Positions 54,508 to 63,796 are shown, numbered from the stretch's first letter. The stretch: 64,000 nucleotides of DNA from Paenibacillus sp. LHD-38 (GCF_031157315.1 NZ_JAVIFU010000037.1:1-64000), one strand, 5' to 3'. Program-made: numbers and translations. Notes: generated by a model not told the origin, from the letters alone.

Positions 54508-55764
54508 ATGCTGCTGGCAAAAGGTCAAAAGGTAGATGTCACGAAGGGACGTAAACTCACAACGATAAAGCTGCTTTTCGGATGGACAATTAAAGACTCT
54601 TCAATCAGCATTGATGCTGCTGCGTTCCTTCTATCGGAAAGGAATCGCTGTGAAAGAGATGAGGACTTTATTTTTTACGGAAATCCAGTCGCTCGCAGCG
54701 GGGCTGCATCTCATACGGGGTTATTACATGGCGCTGAGCTAGAAGCGATTTCCATAAACCTGCAGCGCGTGCCGGACTCTACCGCGAAAATAGCATTTAC
54801 GGTAACCATACATGAAGGCGAACGACAAGGACATTTTATGCAGGATGTGTCCAGCTTATATGTTCGGCTCATAGAAGAAAGCAATGGTGAAGAGCTGCTC
54901 CGTTACGAATATGGCGCTGAATTTACGATGGAAACAGCAGTAGTTGTCGGTGAATTGTACAGACATAGCGGCGAGTGGAAATTCAACGCGGTCAGCGGTG
55001 GATTTTATGGCGGGCTTGAAGCGTTATGCACAAGCTTTGGGCTTGAGATTGAACAAGAGGCTTCGGAAGTTGCAGCAGCTGTAGAAGAGATGGTTCAAAC
55101 GCCAATTGATTTGCGAAAAAAGCTCGTTCATATTACGTTGGAGAAAAAAAAGCTGACCCATGTCGTTGCTAAGGTAGGCATTGTTCTCGACATAACGGGA
55201 TCGATGCAAACCTTATACAAAAATGGAACCGTGCAGGAAGTCGTGGAGCGGATATTGGCCGTTGCAAGTAAATTCGATGATAACGGCACACTTGATGTAT
55301 GGGTATACGACACGCACTTTAGCCGCTTACCCTCGGTAACAGAACGGGATTTTGGCCATTATGTGCAAAATAAGATATTAAATAATAATGAAATTCATAA
55401 GTTTGGACGCAATAACGAACCGCCGGTCATGGAAGACGTTATTCGGAAATATACGGTCGAAGAAGATGACGGAATTCCAGTATTTATAATTTTTATTAAT
55501 GATGGCGGCGTAGTGAAGCCGATTAAGAAGGTAATCACCGCCGCTTCCGTCCATCCGATCTTCTGGCAGTTCGTTGGCATTGGCCAATCTGACTTCGAAG
55601 TGCTGAAGCAATTGGATACGATGGAAGGGAGAATCGTGGATAACGCTAACTTTATTCATTTGGATGACATTGCCGCCGTTTCGGACGAGGTGCTTTATGA
55701 TCTTCTATTAAATGAGTTTCCAAGCTGGCTTAAGGCAGCTAAGGATAAGCGCATTATTAGGTAG
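54508..55764 (+). CDS. TerD-like / VWA domain protein
   Basis: The 418-aa protein joins an N-terminal TerD-like domain (LAKGQKVDVTK; later ISINLQRVP, FMQDVSSLYVRLI and LLRYEYGAEF, about 1-170) to a von Willebrand A domain with the metal site DITGSM and a second segment FIIFINDGG. This fusion occurs in the stress-response Ter gene set, which handles tellurite and other envelope or metal stresses. No other ter genes (terC, terB) are adjacent, so it is a lone member here. Cytoplasmic, no signal. Confidence 0.87.
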   Translation: MLLAKGQKVDVTKGRKLTTIKLLFGWTIKDSSISIDAAAFLLSERNRCERDEDFIFYGNPVARSGAASHTGLLHGAELEAISINLQRVPDSTAKIAFTVTIHEGERQGHFMQDVSSLYVRLIEESNGEELLRYEYGAEFTMETAVVVGELYRHSGEWKFNAVSGGFYGGLEALCTSFGLEIEQEASEVAAAVEEMVQTPIDLRKKLVHITLEKKKLTHVVAKVGIVLDITGSMQTLYKNGTVQEVVERILAVASKFDDNGTLDVWVYDTHFSRLPSVTERDFGHYVQNKILNNNEIHKFGRNNEPPVMEDVIRKYTVEEDDGIPVFIIFINDGGVVKPIKKVITAASVHPIFWQFVGIGQSDFEVLKQLDTMEGRIVDNANFIHLDDIAAVSDEVLYDLLLNEFPSWLKAAKDKRIIR

Positions 55765-55961
55765 TCATGATTATTAAGAGTGTAAGCAAGGAAGCCCAAT
55801 AGATATTGCGGCTTTCTTTTTTTGCGGTGAATATCAATCACAGACACAATGTTGATAATTAGAGCCATTGTTGAACAGCGCGTGCGGCAGTATGATACAA
55901 GTATAACGGCGCACCAAAACGGCGTCGAGCATATTCGCTAATTGGAGAGGGGATTATAACT

Positions 55962-56711
55962 ATGATTTCTACGCAATCCGAACTTTTGAAGCCGCTTTCA
56001 AATGAACAGCTGGAGCAATACAAAAGAGACGGTTATATTATTATCAAAAAAGGCTGCAGTGCTGATTTAATCGATGCTTTTAACAGACACATCTTTGAGC
56101 TTCGTTCAGCTCCGCTGGACGAAACGCCGGACTGGGCGCGCACTTCAGAGAAAGCCCGCTATTCTACGCGTTTGTTTAATCCGCATCAGCATGACAGTTT
56201 TTCCCGACAGGTGATGAAGCTTCCGGTCGTACGGGGCGCTTTGGCTCAACTAATGGAAAAGGAAGCGGTTTGCGTACAAAGCATGTTCTTCTATAAAGAG
56301 CCTGGCTCTCCTGGCCAAGCGGCGCATCAGGATTATTATTATATTAAAAATGATCCCATGACGATGGTTGCAGCTTGGATTGCGATGGAAGAGCAGGTGG
56401 ACGTTGAAAACGGCTGTTTGTGGATCATTCCGGGTACGCATAAGCTTGGACTCCTGCCGCATGGCAAGGTGAAAAACCTGGAGGAGCATGAGGAGTGGAC
56501 GGACGAAACCGAAGGCATAGATTTATCGCAGCAAATTCCGGTCATTATGGAAAAAGGAGATATTTTATTTTTTCATGAGCTGTTGATTCATTCCTCGAAC
56601 CGCAACCGGAGCATAGATCGCTGGCGCCGTTCGTACGTCTGCCATTATATTCGCGAAGATTCGGCTGTGACGCTTCGCGAGGACCTTCGCGAGAAATACA
56701 CATTGGTTTAA
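55962..56711 (+). CDS. Phytanoyl-CoA dioxygenase (PhyH) family protein
   Basis: The 249-aa protein is a predicted Fe(II)/2-oxoglutarate oxygenase: His122 and Asp124 (HQDYYY) and distal His210 (LLIHSSNRN) form the metal triad, with Arg residues shortly after for 2-oxoglutarate. Bacterial members hydroxylate small metabolites or lipids; the substrate is unknown. GAGAGGGG precedes the ATG. An AraC regulator follows after about 107 bp and may regulate it, a pairing common in Paenibacillus. Confidence 0.9.
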   Translation: MISTQSELLKPLSNEQLEQYKRDGYIIIKKGCSADLIDAFNRHIFELRSAPLDETPDWARTSEKARYSTRLFNPHQHDSFSRQVMKLPVVRGALAQLMEKEAVCVQSMFFYKEPGSPGQAAHQDYYYIKNDPMTMVAAWIAMEEQVDVENGCLWIIPGTHKLGLLPHGKVKNLEEHEEWTDETEGIDLSQQIPVIMEKGDILFFHELLIHSSNRNRSIDRWRRSYVCHYIREDSAVTLREDLREKYTLV

Positions 56712-56818
56712 TGGCTGTCGTCCCCGAAGTCAGAGCTATGGTAAAAAACGATGAAGGAAGAGTAAAATAATAATGCATGAACGATGAAGAGACCAAGGGG
56801 ATGAGGAAGGTATAAAGA

Positions 56819-57634
56819 ATGAACAGCTCACGAAGTATGCTATCCTACAACAACATAAAAATGGCTTGGGCGGGGACCATCCTCTATCCTTCTGGCGGAC
56901 GCTACGGTCCTCGGGTGCAGGATGATATCCAACTGGTGCTGTTGCATTCGGGCGAGATGAAGATCGAAATTGACGGAACAGCGCATGTCATAATGCCTGG
57001 CTCTGTCGTATTGCTTAAGCCCGGACATCATGAGCATTTTACTTTTTCTAATCGAGGCGAGACATGGCATCGCTGGATATCGATTCATCTTAGCCCTTTA
57101 TCGATAGAGGAGAGCGCTTATTTCGAGGCGCTGCCTCTGTTTCAACCGATCTCCGAGGAGTTAAATCGATTAACAGATGTAATGCTTTCCTTACAATCCG
57201 ATCATCCATCGAATAGTGATGTTTTGCGCAGCTTAGGAATGTCGGCGCTTCTGCTGTATATTTCAGAAATGACACGGAAGCGAGAGCTTGAGGAGGTACA
57301 TCCATCGATTTTAATGGCAAAAAGCTTGATTCACAGCACCTATCATAATGAACTAACTTTAACTATGCTGGCAGATCATGGCGGTGTGTCGCCTGAGCAT
57401 CTAGTTCGTTTATTTCGAATGAATGAGAAGACGACACCGATCAAATACTTATGGCGTTATCGGGTGTTGAGAGCGCTCGAGTTTTTGACGCATACCGGTC
57501 TTTCGATTACTGAAATTACGCTGAGATGCGGATTTAAATCTACGTTTCATTTTGCGAGAATGGTCAAACAGCATACGGGCAAAACGCCAACGGAAGTTAG
57601 GCGTTTTTCATGGAAAGGAAACCTATCCGAATAA
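56819..57634 (+). CDS. AraC-family regulator with cupin sensor domain
   Basis: The 271-aa protein has an N-terminal cupin (VQDDIQLVLLHSGEMKIEID, MPGSVVLLKPGHHEHF) and C-terminal tandem helix-turn-helix motifs (LTMLADHGGVSPEHLVRLF; ITEITLRCGFKSTFHFARM). The cupin His residues could bind a sugar or metal. GAGGAAGG lies before the ATG. It is placed to control the PhyH gene upstream; a separate cupin/AraC regulator is not obviously tied to the arabinose locus. Confidence 0.92.
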   Translation: MNSSRSMLSYNNIKMAWAGTILYPSGGRYGPRVQDDIQLVLLHSGEMKIEIDGTAHVIMPGSVVLLKPGHHEHFTFSNRGETWHRWISIHLSPLSIEESAYFEALPLFQPISEELNRLTDVMLSLQSDHPSNSDVLRSLGMSALLLYISEMTRKRELEEVHPSILMAKSLIHSTYHNELTLTMLADHGGVSPEHLVRLFRMNEKTTPIKYLWRYRVLRALEFLTHTGLSITEITLRCGFKSTFHFARMVKQHTGKTPTEVRRFSWKGNLSE

Positions 57635-57692
57635 AAGAGCCAACTTCCTCTGCACTCATTTGTGTTTTGACTCCTGATAATAACCTCTCTTA

Positions 57693-58583
57693 TTACATTT
57701 CAATCAGTTCCGTTTTAACAAAACGAATCCACTCTCGTGAAGCAAAGGAGAGGTATTTGTCCTTGCGCCAGATCATGGATAACTGCCATGGTATGGCGGG
57801 CTGGACGACAGCAACGGAAGAATAGCGTTTAGCGTCAAGCTGTAAGCAAATGCCCTCAGGCAGCAAGGTAATCCCGTATTTGGCTGAAACCATTTCGGTC
57901 ATGAAATCCCACTGTGAGCTCTCAAATACAATCTTCGGTTCAAATCCTGCTGCTTCGCAATGCTCTTTAATCAAATGATGGATCGTAAAGTCATTGCGGA
58001 ACATGATGAATGATTCATGCTCCAGCTGACTCATTTGTATATTCGTTTGCTCAGCCAACTTATGTTCGGGATGAACAACCAACCGTAAATTTTCATTAAT
58101 GCAGGGCAAGACATGATACCTTTCCTCGTTTTTCACCGGAAGAATAACCATGCTGAAATCCAGATCCCCCTGAAGAATATCCTGTTCTAAGCTTTGTCCG
58201 CCTTGTTCAATAACTTGCAGCTTGATTTGAGGATAGTGGGTAGAAAATTTCTCAATGACGGAAGGCAAGAAATAACTTCCTACCATTGGAGGGATGCCGA
58301 GGCGAAGGGTGCCCTTTTTTAATGTTATCACTTCTTCAAGCTCGCTAGACATATCTTCGAACGATTGGATGATTTGTTTGGCTGACCGAAGAATGGTTAA
58401 TCCGGCATCCGTTAATTCGATTTGTTTGGCAGAACGGTCGATTAGCTGTACGCCTAGATCCTCCTCTAACAGTCGAACCATTTTTGACAATGAAGGCTGG
58501 GTTACATGCAGTTTTCGCGCCGCCTGCGTGAAGCTTCCCGCTTCGGCAACGGCTACGAAATAATTTAAATGTTTGAGATCCAT
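57693..58583 (-). CDS. LysR-family transcriptional regulator
   Basis: The 296-aa protein has the LysR helix-turn-helix (FVAVAEAGSFTQAARKLHVT, QPSLSKMVRLLEEDLG) and a periplasmic-binding-like ligand domain. It is divergent from the thioesterase gene across 165 bp that contains TATATGTATTTTACCTATAT-type inverted AT-rich sequence, a probable LysR operator region. The usual logic would be control of the divergent gene; the CidR/CitR-like length gives no effector. Confidence 0.93.
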   Translation of the reverse strand: MDLKHLNYFVAVAEAGSFTQAARKLHVTQPSLSKMVRLLEEDLGVQLIDRSAKQIELTDAGLTILRSAKQIIQSFEDMSSELEEVITLKKGTLRLGIPPMVGSYFLPSVIEKFSTHYPQIKLQVIEQGGQSLEQDILQGDLDFSMVILPVKNEERYHVLPCINENLRLVVHPEHKLAEQTNIQMSQLEHESFIMFRNDFTIHHLIKEHCEAAGFEPKIVFESSQWDFMTEMVSAKYGITLLPEGICLQLDAKRYSSVAVVQPAIPWQLSMIWRKDKYLSFASREWIRFVKTELIEM

Positions 58584-58748
58584 GAGAGTGGCTCCTTTGC
58601 ATAAGAGCAGAAATCCGCATCAGGTCTGCTTTACAGCAAGTATAGTGAAAAGGAATGAAAACTATTCGATATATGTATTTTACCTATATGTCCAGGGGGT
58701 GTAAACTTAGCCGTATCAAAAAAATCAAACAAGAAAAAAGGTGTTACC

Positions 58749-59363
58749 ATGAATAGGTTAGAACTTATGATTAAACCCGTCGCATCAAGACCGGCATCTG
58801 CCTCTTTGACTATAAAGGAATCGATTGTGCTTCCACCCGATACGAATCATCACGGTACGATTTTTGGCGGAAAATTAATGGCCTATATTGACGATGTGGC
58901 AACGATCGCTGCAACGAAGCATTCGCGTAGGCCCGTTGTAACGGCTTCAACGGATTCTGTAGACTTTTTGTATCCTGTGAAGAAAGGCGACGCGGTCAGC
59001 TTATCGGCTTTCGTTACCTGGTCGCACAAAACATCGATGGAGGTTTTCGTCCGGGTCGTGACGGAAGATCTGTTGACAGGCGGACGCAGGGTTTGCGCCA
59101 CCTCTTTCTTGACGTTTGTCGCTCTAGGCGAGGATGACAAACCAACGGAGGTTCCTGGTGTCATTGCGGAATCCGATGAGGAGCGTTTGTTGTTTGACAC
59201 AGCGCCCGAGCGGAAGGAAGCACGCAGAATCCGCAGACAAGAAAGCAAGCATTTTGCAAATTATATGGGAACGGACTACGCCTTTAAGGATTCGCGGAAT
59301 GATGCTGGTTCGCAGCGCACCGTAAATAAAGGTTATGAATCAGCTTGGGGCGTAGAGTGGTAA
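58749..59363 (+). CDS. Acyl-CoA thioesterase, hot-dog fold (YkhA/YciA type)
   Basis: The 204-aa protein has the hot-dog core NHHGTIFGGKLMAYIDDVAT and VTASTDSVDFLYPVKKGD, matching BACH/YkhA-type thioesterases that hydrolyse acyl-CoA. The Asp in GGKLMAYID and the Asn/His before it are the usual active-site residues. An additional C-terminal tail of about 45 residues (RRQESKHFANYMG) is charged. AAAGGTG precedes the ATG; terminator at 59381. It is divergent from the LysR gene. Confidence 0.92.
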   Translation: MNRLELMIKPVASRPASASLTIKESIVLPPDTNHHGTIFGGKLMAYIDDVATIAATKHSRRPVVTASTDSVDFLYPVKKGDAVSLSAFVTWSHKTSMEVFVRVVTEDLLTGGRRVCATSFLTFVALGEDDKPTEVPGVIAESDEERLLFDTAPERKEARRIRRQESKHFANYMGTDYAFKDSRNDAGSQRTVNKGYESAWGVEW

Positions 59364-59380
59364 TTGATTAATTATACAAA

Positions 59381-59418
59381 CAGGATGCCGAGTGATACTC
59401 ACGGCATCCTGTTTTATT
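59381..59418 (+). terminator. Rho-independent terminator after the thioesterase
   Basis: CAGGATGCCG pairs with CGGCATCCTG, then TTTTATTTT. Confidence 0.9.
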
Positions 59419-59521
59419 TTGTTAGTCTGGTAAAATGGGTTGCAAATGCTTTTTTGAAAATAGGGATAACCTCTTTCCGCATATCTTATAGTACGGTAAC
59501 TAATGAATAAAGGAGTATGCC

Positions 59522-59920
59522 ATGGATGAGGTCGGAAGAGTATTTGTGAAGCTTGTCATTTTCCTATTTACGCTTCTTTTTATTATTCCAGCCATCATTT
59601 TTTCAGTGCTTGTTATTGGTTTAACCGATAACTTGAAATCCGGAGTTATGATGCTAATATCTGTAGTGGTACTTAAAATCATAGTTAAATTTAATGGTGT
59701 TAATCACTCTTCTGAAGCCAGAAGTAAGAGCTATCATTCTCGCATGTGGGGGAGAAGCATATTCGACGCGCGGTTGAATCAAAATAATCTAAAGCATTCG
59801 CCACCGCCTCCGTTAATTGATATTTATAGAGAAATTGACGATCGGAATGGAGAGACAGAAAAGATCTACCGTCTTATTGCCCAGCATGAGTCAAAGCATG
59901 ATTACAGAGATGAGGATTAA
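59522..59920 (+). CDS. Small membrane protein of unknown function
   Basis: AAAGGAG precedes ATG 59522. The 132-aa protein has two adjacent membrane helices (about 8-32 and 38-56), then a soluble tail with a PPPP stretch and charged C-terminus (EKIYRLIAQHESKHDYRDED). No family is recognised. The next gene begins 88 bp later on the same strand but with its own ribosome site, so co-transcription is possible. Confidence 0.65.
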   Translation: MDEVGRVFVKLVIFLFTLLFIIPAIIFSVLVIGLTDNLKSGVMMLISVVVLKIIVKFNGVNHSSEARSKSYHSRMWGRSIFDARLNQNNLKHSPPPPLIDIYREIDDRNGETEKIYRLIAQHESKHDYRDED

Positions 59921-60008
59921 ATTGGCATATTAAAAAATATTAATCCCTCTTCCCCCTATTATCAGATAAGATGTGCGAAAGATAGATGATATAGGGGGAT
60001 GAGTCAGC

Positions 60009-60908
60009 ATGGAGAAAAAGCGATGTTTGTTTTGTTCAGAGATCGTACCAATCGAGGTAAAAGGGGAGTATGACCGATATCTAAGCTGTAACTGCTCACC
60101 GGGCAGCTATTACAGCTTGCTTAGCGATCATTATTCGGCAATAAATTCATTATCCTACTCCGTAAAAAATAAACGTTTTCCTCTTATTTCAGGATACATC
60201 AGGGAACACTCGGATTGCGGCGAGAGGGTAACATTGACCATAGAGGATTTAGAAGCCATTGAAAAAGCCCCAACCATTCCAGTATCCGTTGAGGATAAGG
60301 AGGCCCGGTTACTGCAATATGTCTACCGGAATTCCGTAGCGCCAGGCGAGTCGGTCGTTATCCAGCCTTTGGCAAATAATTATAACTTGACGTATTCGCC
60401 AAATTTGCAGGAGCTTGTCTATATTATTGAGAAGCTAAGAGAAGCCCAATTGTTGATACGAGAAGGGATGACCTTCAAGCTAACGGAAAAAGGCTGGAAT
60501 GAAGCGGCTGCGAGTGCAGGAGGAAGAAAGCTGAAGTCTTGTTACGTTTTGTTGCCGGAAGATCAGGGGATCCGCAATGAATGGCTGGAGAGCATATTTC
60601 CGAAAATAGAGCAAAGCGGATTTTTGCCTCGACTATTTCAACAAGCGGATAGGGAAGATAGTGAAGCGCAATCCATTACCGAAATTTCGGACAGCAAGCT
60701 GATTATTGCCGATATTACTTATCACGCGCCGGAGGTTTATTTTGCGGCAGGCTATGCGCTTGGCAGAAATATCCCGGTCACATGGACGATGAAGAGCAGC
60801 CAAGGTGTCGATTCCTACGTCCATGCACAACCTGTTCGTCCGCTCATTTGGGATAATCCAGAGGATTTGGCCACTATGCTGCAGCAGAGGTTGGTATATA
60901 AGGAATAG
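60009..60908 (+). CDS. Zinc-ribbon plus TIR-like / nucleoside-deoxyribosyltransferase-like protein
   Basis: The 299-aa protein begins with a likely zinc ribbon (Cys6, Cys9, Cys27, Cys29). A middle region of winged-helix appearance follows (about 100-175), then a C-terminal nucleotide-binding domain (about 180-299) with SCYVLLPEDQG and SDSKLIIADITYHAPEVYFA. The latter is the hallmark IADIT...PxVYxxAGYA of TIR-like/NDT-like proteins that handle NAD or nucleotides. Such domains occur in stress and anti-phage systems, but no defence genes surround it, so this is only a lead. GGGGGA precedes the ATG; a terminator follows. Confidence 0.75.
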   Translation: MEKKRCLFCSEIVPIEVKGEYDRYLSCNCSPGSYYSLLSDHYSAINSLSYSVKNKRFPLISGYIREHSDCGERVTLTIEDLEAIEKAPTIPVSVEDKEARLLQYVYRNSVAPGESVVIQPLANNYNLTYSPNLQELVYIIEKLREAQLLIREGMTFKLTEKGWNEAAASAGGRKLKSCYVLLPEDQGIRNEWLESIFPKIEQSGFLPRLFQQADREDSEAQSITEISDSKLIIADITYHAPEVYFAAGYALGRNIPVTWTMKSSQGVDSYVHAQPVRPLIWDNPEDLATMLQQRLVYKE

Positions 60909-60921
60909 GGGGAAAACAATA

Positions 60922-60955
60922 AAAAAACACACGCATAGATGGGTGTGTTTTTTTG
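60922..60955 (+). terminator. Rho-independent terminator
   Basis: AACACAC pairs with GTGTGTT across a ten-base loop, flanked by A and T runs, so it can work in both directions. Confidence 0.75.
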
Positions 60956-61009
60956 TTTGCATATGTAATGCTTTCAACCGGACTATTATCCGTACGTCCT
61001 AGATACAAA

Positions 61010-61303
61010 CTAGCTGCACATCGAGGTCGGTTTAAGCGCGGCATTGAAAGCAGCCCTATTTTCCCATAGAAAAGAGAGAATTTCATTTTGCTCATCGAAG
61101 AAATATTCGCTTTGATCCCAGTAGTCTTGACCAAGCCCGTGTACGCTGTACCGATCCTCTCCGTAGCTCATTAACGTCCATTGACCTCCGCGTTTCCGGT
61201 CATCAAAAACAAAATAAAATTTTTCGCCTACCTCATCCCATTGAGCCAAAGTGTTAAAATTCTCAAGAATAAATGTAATGTCCGTTTTCTTTTTGATCAG
61301 CAT
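61010..61303 (-). CDS. Small acidic/aromatic protein, unknown function
   Basis: A 97-aa protein with AGGAG just upstream on the minus strand. It is rich in Trp, Tyr and Phe (FYFVFDDRKRGGQWTLMSYG, YWDQSEYFFDEQNEILSFLW) and reads like a compact single-domain cytoplasmic protein. No family is recognised. The gap 61304-61570 before the next gene has a T-rich promoter-like area but nothing I can assign. Confidence 0.65.
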   Translation of the reverse strand: MLIKKKTDITFILENFNTLAQWDEVGEKFYFVFDDRKRGGQWTLMSYGEDRYSVHGLGQDYWDQSEYFFDEQNEILSFLWENRAAFNAALKPTSMCS

Positions 61304-61570
61304 CAGTAATCTCCTCTTTCTTTATAAAATAATAGTCATATTTAGTTGTAAGCTTGCATAAGAACAAGACAAGAATAAACGATTTTGCTGAAAAAGTATG
61401 TCAAACGATAGGTGCAGTTTATAGGAATATTTGACGAAATATGCCGCAGCGGTATTTTAGCCGAATGAAATGCAAAGATGCCATGATTTTGTAGGACAAG
61501 CCTGTGTGCTCAAGGTATAATTATAGTGACTATTTAAATTATTATTCATTCGCTAGAAAGGAGTTTATTG

Positions 61571-62113
61571 ATGACTATTTATTTTGCGTTATTGCGTGGC
61601 ATCAATGTGAGCGGGCATAACATGATCAAAATGACAGAGCTCAAACAGATGGTTGAAGCAATGGGCTTCAAGCGAGTGAAAACGTACATAAACAGCGGGA
61701 ACGTGATGTTTGAAGCAGAAGAGAACGCCGCTGCATTGGAGGAAAAGATCGAAAAGGAGATCAGCCGCGTCTTTGGATTCAATATTGCTGTCTTCGTGAG
61801 ATCAGCATTAGAGCTTGCGTGCATTATCGACCATTCACCGTTTAAGACGGTTGTGCTGGAAGACAAACAAAGCATCCATCTTACCTTATTAAAAGAAGCT
61901 CCGTCTCAAGAACAATTGGATAGATTACCGGAAGTCGAACAAGGCGAAGACGAATACTTGATTGAAGGAAAAGAAATCTACTTTCTTTACAGACAGAGCA
62001 TATTAGACTCCAAGCTTACCAAAAAATTTCAGAAGCTGCTGCCAGCTACGGCTAGAAATTGGAAAACCATTCTCAAGCTGGATGCTATGGCAAGAGCGTT
62101 GGAGGGTCATTAA
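61571..62113 (+). CDS. DUF1697 family protein
   Basis: The protein is 180 aa from ATG 61571 (AAAGGAG at 61557-61563). It has the family signature FALLRGINVSGHNMIKM and VKTYINSGNVMFEAE, ending in TARNWKTILKL. DUF1697 proteins are small conserved cytoplasmic proteins with ferredoxin-like folds and unknown function. Monocistronic, terminator at 62142. Confidence 0.92.
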   Translation: MTIYFALLRGINVSGHNMIKMTELKQMVEAMGFKRVKTYINSGNVMFEAEENAAALEEKIEKEISRVFGFNIAVFVRSALELACIIDHSPFKTVVLEDKQSIHLTLLKEAPSQEQLDRLPEVEQGEDEYLIEGKEIYFLYRQSILDSKLTKKFQKLLPATARNWKTILKLDAMARALEGH

Positions 62114-62141
62114 ATAAATATAACCAAATATAAAAGAAATG

Positions 62142-62177
62142 AAGCTTTTCGCCATCGGAAAAGCTCCATTTTTTTTT
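62142..62177 (+). terminator. Rho-independent terminator after the DUF1697 gene
   Basis: AGCTTTTC-gccatcg-GAAAAGCT then a nine-T run. Confidence 0.88.
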
Positions 62178-62192
62178 GTTATGTTTTAATTG

Positions 62193-62621
62193 TTATGCAA
62201 TGACTTCTCCACTCTCATGGCTGCACTGCCAGTGGATGCCGAACTTATCTGTGAGCTGGCCGTAGCATTTGCTCCAAAAGGTTTCTTGAAGCTCCATCCC
62301 AATCTTACCGCCATCTGCAAGTTTGTTAAACAGGACTCTCACTTCATCTTCGTCTTTGCTTACTACGGTAAGGTTGATATTATTTCCTTCAATAAAAGGC
62401 ATTCCTGGAAATACATCAGAGAACATGACCGTGCTTCCCATAATATTTACGCGTGCATGCATGACAAGATTTTTCGCTTCCTCTGGCAGCACATATTCAG
62501 GGTGTTGGGGCATGTCACCAAAGGTCGTGAAATGTGTGACTTCTGATCCAAAAACTTGTGCGTAATAATTTGCGGCTTCTCGGCAGTTTCCATTAAAGTT
62601 CAAATATACTTCTAGGGACAT
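62193..62621 (-). CDS. VOC/PhnB-like glyoxalase-fold protein
   Basis: AAGGAG lies eight bases before ATG 62621 on the minus strand, giving 142 aa; the longer frame from 62663 lacks a site. Sequence features are YLNFNGNCREAANYYAQVFG, VMHARVNIMGSTVMFSD and KFGIHWQCS, typical of PhnB-like proteins in the VOC superfamily. These form dimeric beta-alpha-beta folds; substrate unknown. It is convergent with the DUF1697 gene. Confidence 0.9.
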   Translation of the reverse strand: MSLEVYLNFNGNCREAANYYAQVFGSEVTHFTTFGDMPQHPEYVLPEEAKNLVMHARVNIMGSTVMFSDVFPGMPFIEGNNINLTVVSKDEDEVRVLFNKLADGGKIGMELQETFWSKCYGQLTDKFGIHWQCSHESGEVIA

Positions 62622-62755
62622 TACATTCACTCCTTCATCATTTATGCTTCTTAGGCATTCCATTATTTCCTTGTTTAGTGTAACATTTTGGCTTAAATAA
62701 ACAAAATATATTTCGGTAAATTCTTATATTTTTTTGATTATGTTTCCATTGCAAC

Positions 62756-62793
62756 GTAAAAAAGGCCCTCAGTTAGCTGATGGCCTTTTTTGT
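62756..62793. terminator. Bidirectional terminator near the YjcZ-like gene
   Basis: AAAAAAGGCC and GGCCTTTTTT are perfect arms around a partly paired loop; lies just past the minus-strand micro-protein stop. Confidence 0.85.
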
Positions 62794-62799
62794 TTTTGT

Positions 62800-62910
62800 T
62801 TAGTAGCCTTTGCCGAATACGCCGCAGCTACAAGCGATAATCACCAATAGTATGAAAAGCACCAGAATTGTACCAGTGTTAGTAAAAGCACCACCTACAT
62901 GACCGGACAT
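62800..62910 (-). CDS. YjcZ-family sporulation micro-protein
   Basis: This 36-aa protein begins MSGHVGGAFTNT, then one hydrophobic helix (ILVLFILLVIIACSCGVFG) and ends GKGY. AAGGAGGTG lies just upstream on the minus strand. It fits the YjcZ/SscA-type small proteins of spore-forming Bacilli, which are tiny, Gly-rich at the ends and hydrophobic in the middle. A terminator follows 7 bp after the stop. It supports a spore-forming host. Confidence 0.78.
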   Translation of the reverse strand: MSGHVGGAFTNTGTILVLFILLVIIACSCGVFGKGY

Positions 62911-63050
62911 GGTATAAAAGCACCTCCTTGCGTGTTGAGTACTCAGTAATGTATGCGAAATTGAGCGTAGATGATTGGGTGTTTGTTCCGGTGGCCTTTT
63001 TTCCGTGTGATTAGCCTAGGGAAAATACTTGCGCTGAACAACGGAAAATA

Positions 63051-63088
63051 AGCAGCCTAGCAGGTTTTTTTACCTGATCTAGACTGCT
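63051..63088 (-). terminator. Hairpin after the 63101-63523 gene, terminator-like
   Basis: AGCAGcCTAG/CTAGaCTGCT and AGGT/ACCT pair around T-rich loop; the minus-strand tail after the stem is only weakly T-rich. Confidence 0.4.
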
Positions 63089-63100
63089 TGATAGTTATCA

Positions 63101-63523
63101 TCAAATCTTTTTCTTCACTGTGTAACTTTTTTTCTTCTGGATTGGCACTTTAGGAAAACGATTCGAGCAACGGGATAGGCCGAGTAACCAGCTGTCGGAA
63201 CGGCTCAGCGTGCGTGTGTTTCTGGCTAAGTTTACGGCGCTTATCGTTAGAAAAATGATGATTCCATCACCGGTATTGTTATTGAAAAGCACCTTATTAG
63301 GCTTGAGGTCGCCAAAACCGCCTTTCGCAACAAATTTGCCGGGAGTTGGATTCGCTTCGATTTTAATTGCAAAAGCATCATTGTTGAATAAGAAATTTAG
63401 ACTTTTTAAAGTCAGCTTTTGATTGTTTTCTACTGCGATAACCATTTGTTGCAAAAGAATAGTTTTGCGAGGACCAACCGCAATATCCTTTTTACCGCCT
63501 ACGATTCCGTTAAGCTGAAGCAT
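63101..63523 (-). CDS. Hypothetical protein, beta-rich start and basic tail
   Basis: GGAGGTG precedes the ATG on the minus strand; the product is 140 aa. The first 90 residues look beta-rich (TILLQQMVIAVENNQKLTLK, AFAIKIEANPTPGKFVAKGG), and the last 30 are basic with KKKSYTVKKK. It is preceded on the same strand by a 36-aa gene with similar Gly/Lys-rich style. No family is recognised; a spore or surface role is possible but unsupported. Confidence 0.6.
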   Translation of the reverse strand: MLQLNGIVGGKKDIAVGPRKTILLQQMVIAVENNQKLTLKSLNFLFNNDAFAIKIEANPTPGKFVAKGGFGDLKPNKVLFNNNTGDGIIIFLTISAVNLARNTRTLSRSDSWLLGLSRCSNRFPKVPIQKKKSYTVKKKI

Positions 63524-63568
63524 GCTTGGACACCTCCATTAACTCTGTTAGCTATGCTCTGTTCAAAA

Positions 63569-63679
63569 TTAGCAATCATGTTTCCATTTCCGATGCTTCT
63601 TCCCAATGATCAAAACTTTTTGACCCGGTTTAACGAAAATAACTAAAACGCTTTTCTTCTTAATGCCTCCGAAACCCAT
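63569..63679 (-). CDS. Basic micro-protein, unknown function
   Basis: A 36-aa frame (MGFGGIKKKSVLVIFVKPGQ...KWKHDC) starts at 63679 with GAGGTGG six bases upstream on the minus strand. It is 45 bp upstream of the 63101-63523 gene and would be transcribed with it. The good ribosome site and clean strand-like hydrophobic core support coding; no family known. Confidence 0.45.
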   Translation of the reverse strand: MGFGGIKKKSVLVIFVKPGQKVLIIGKKHRKWKHDC

Positions 63680-63796
63680 CCTAACCACCACCTCATTGCT
63701 AAGTTAGTCTAGTATATTCATAGATTTATAGGATTGATTGGACATTTGATTCTGCTAGGTTTGATTTTTTATGCTTTGCAACCGTAAACGCGGTCA

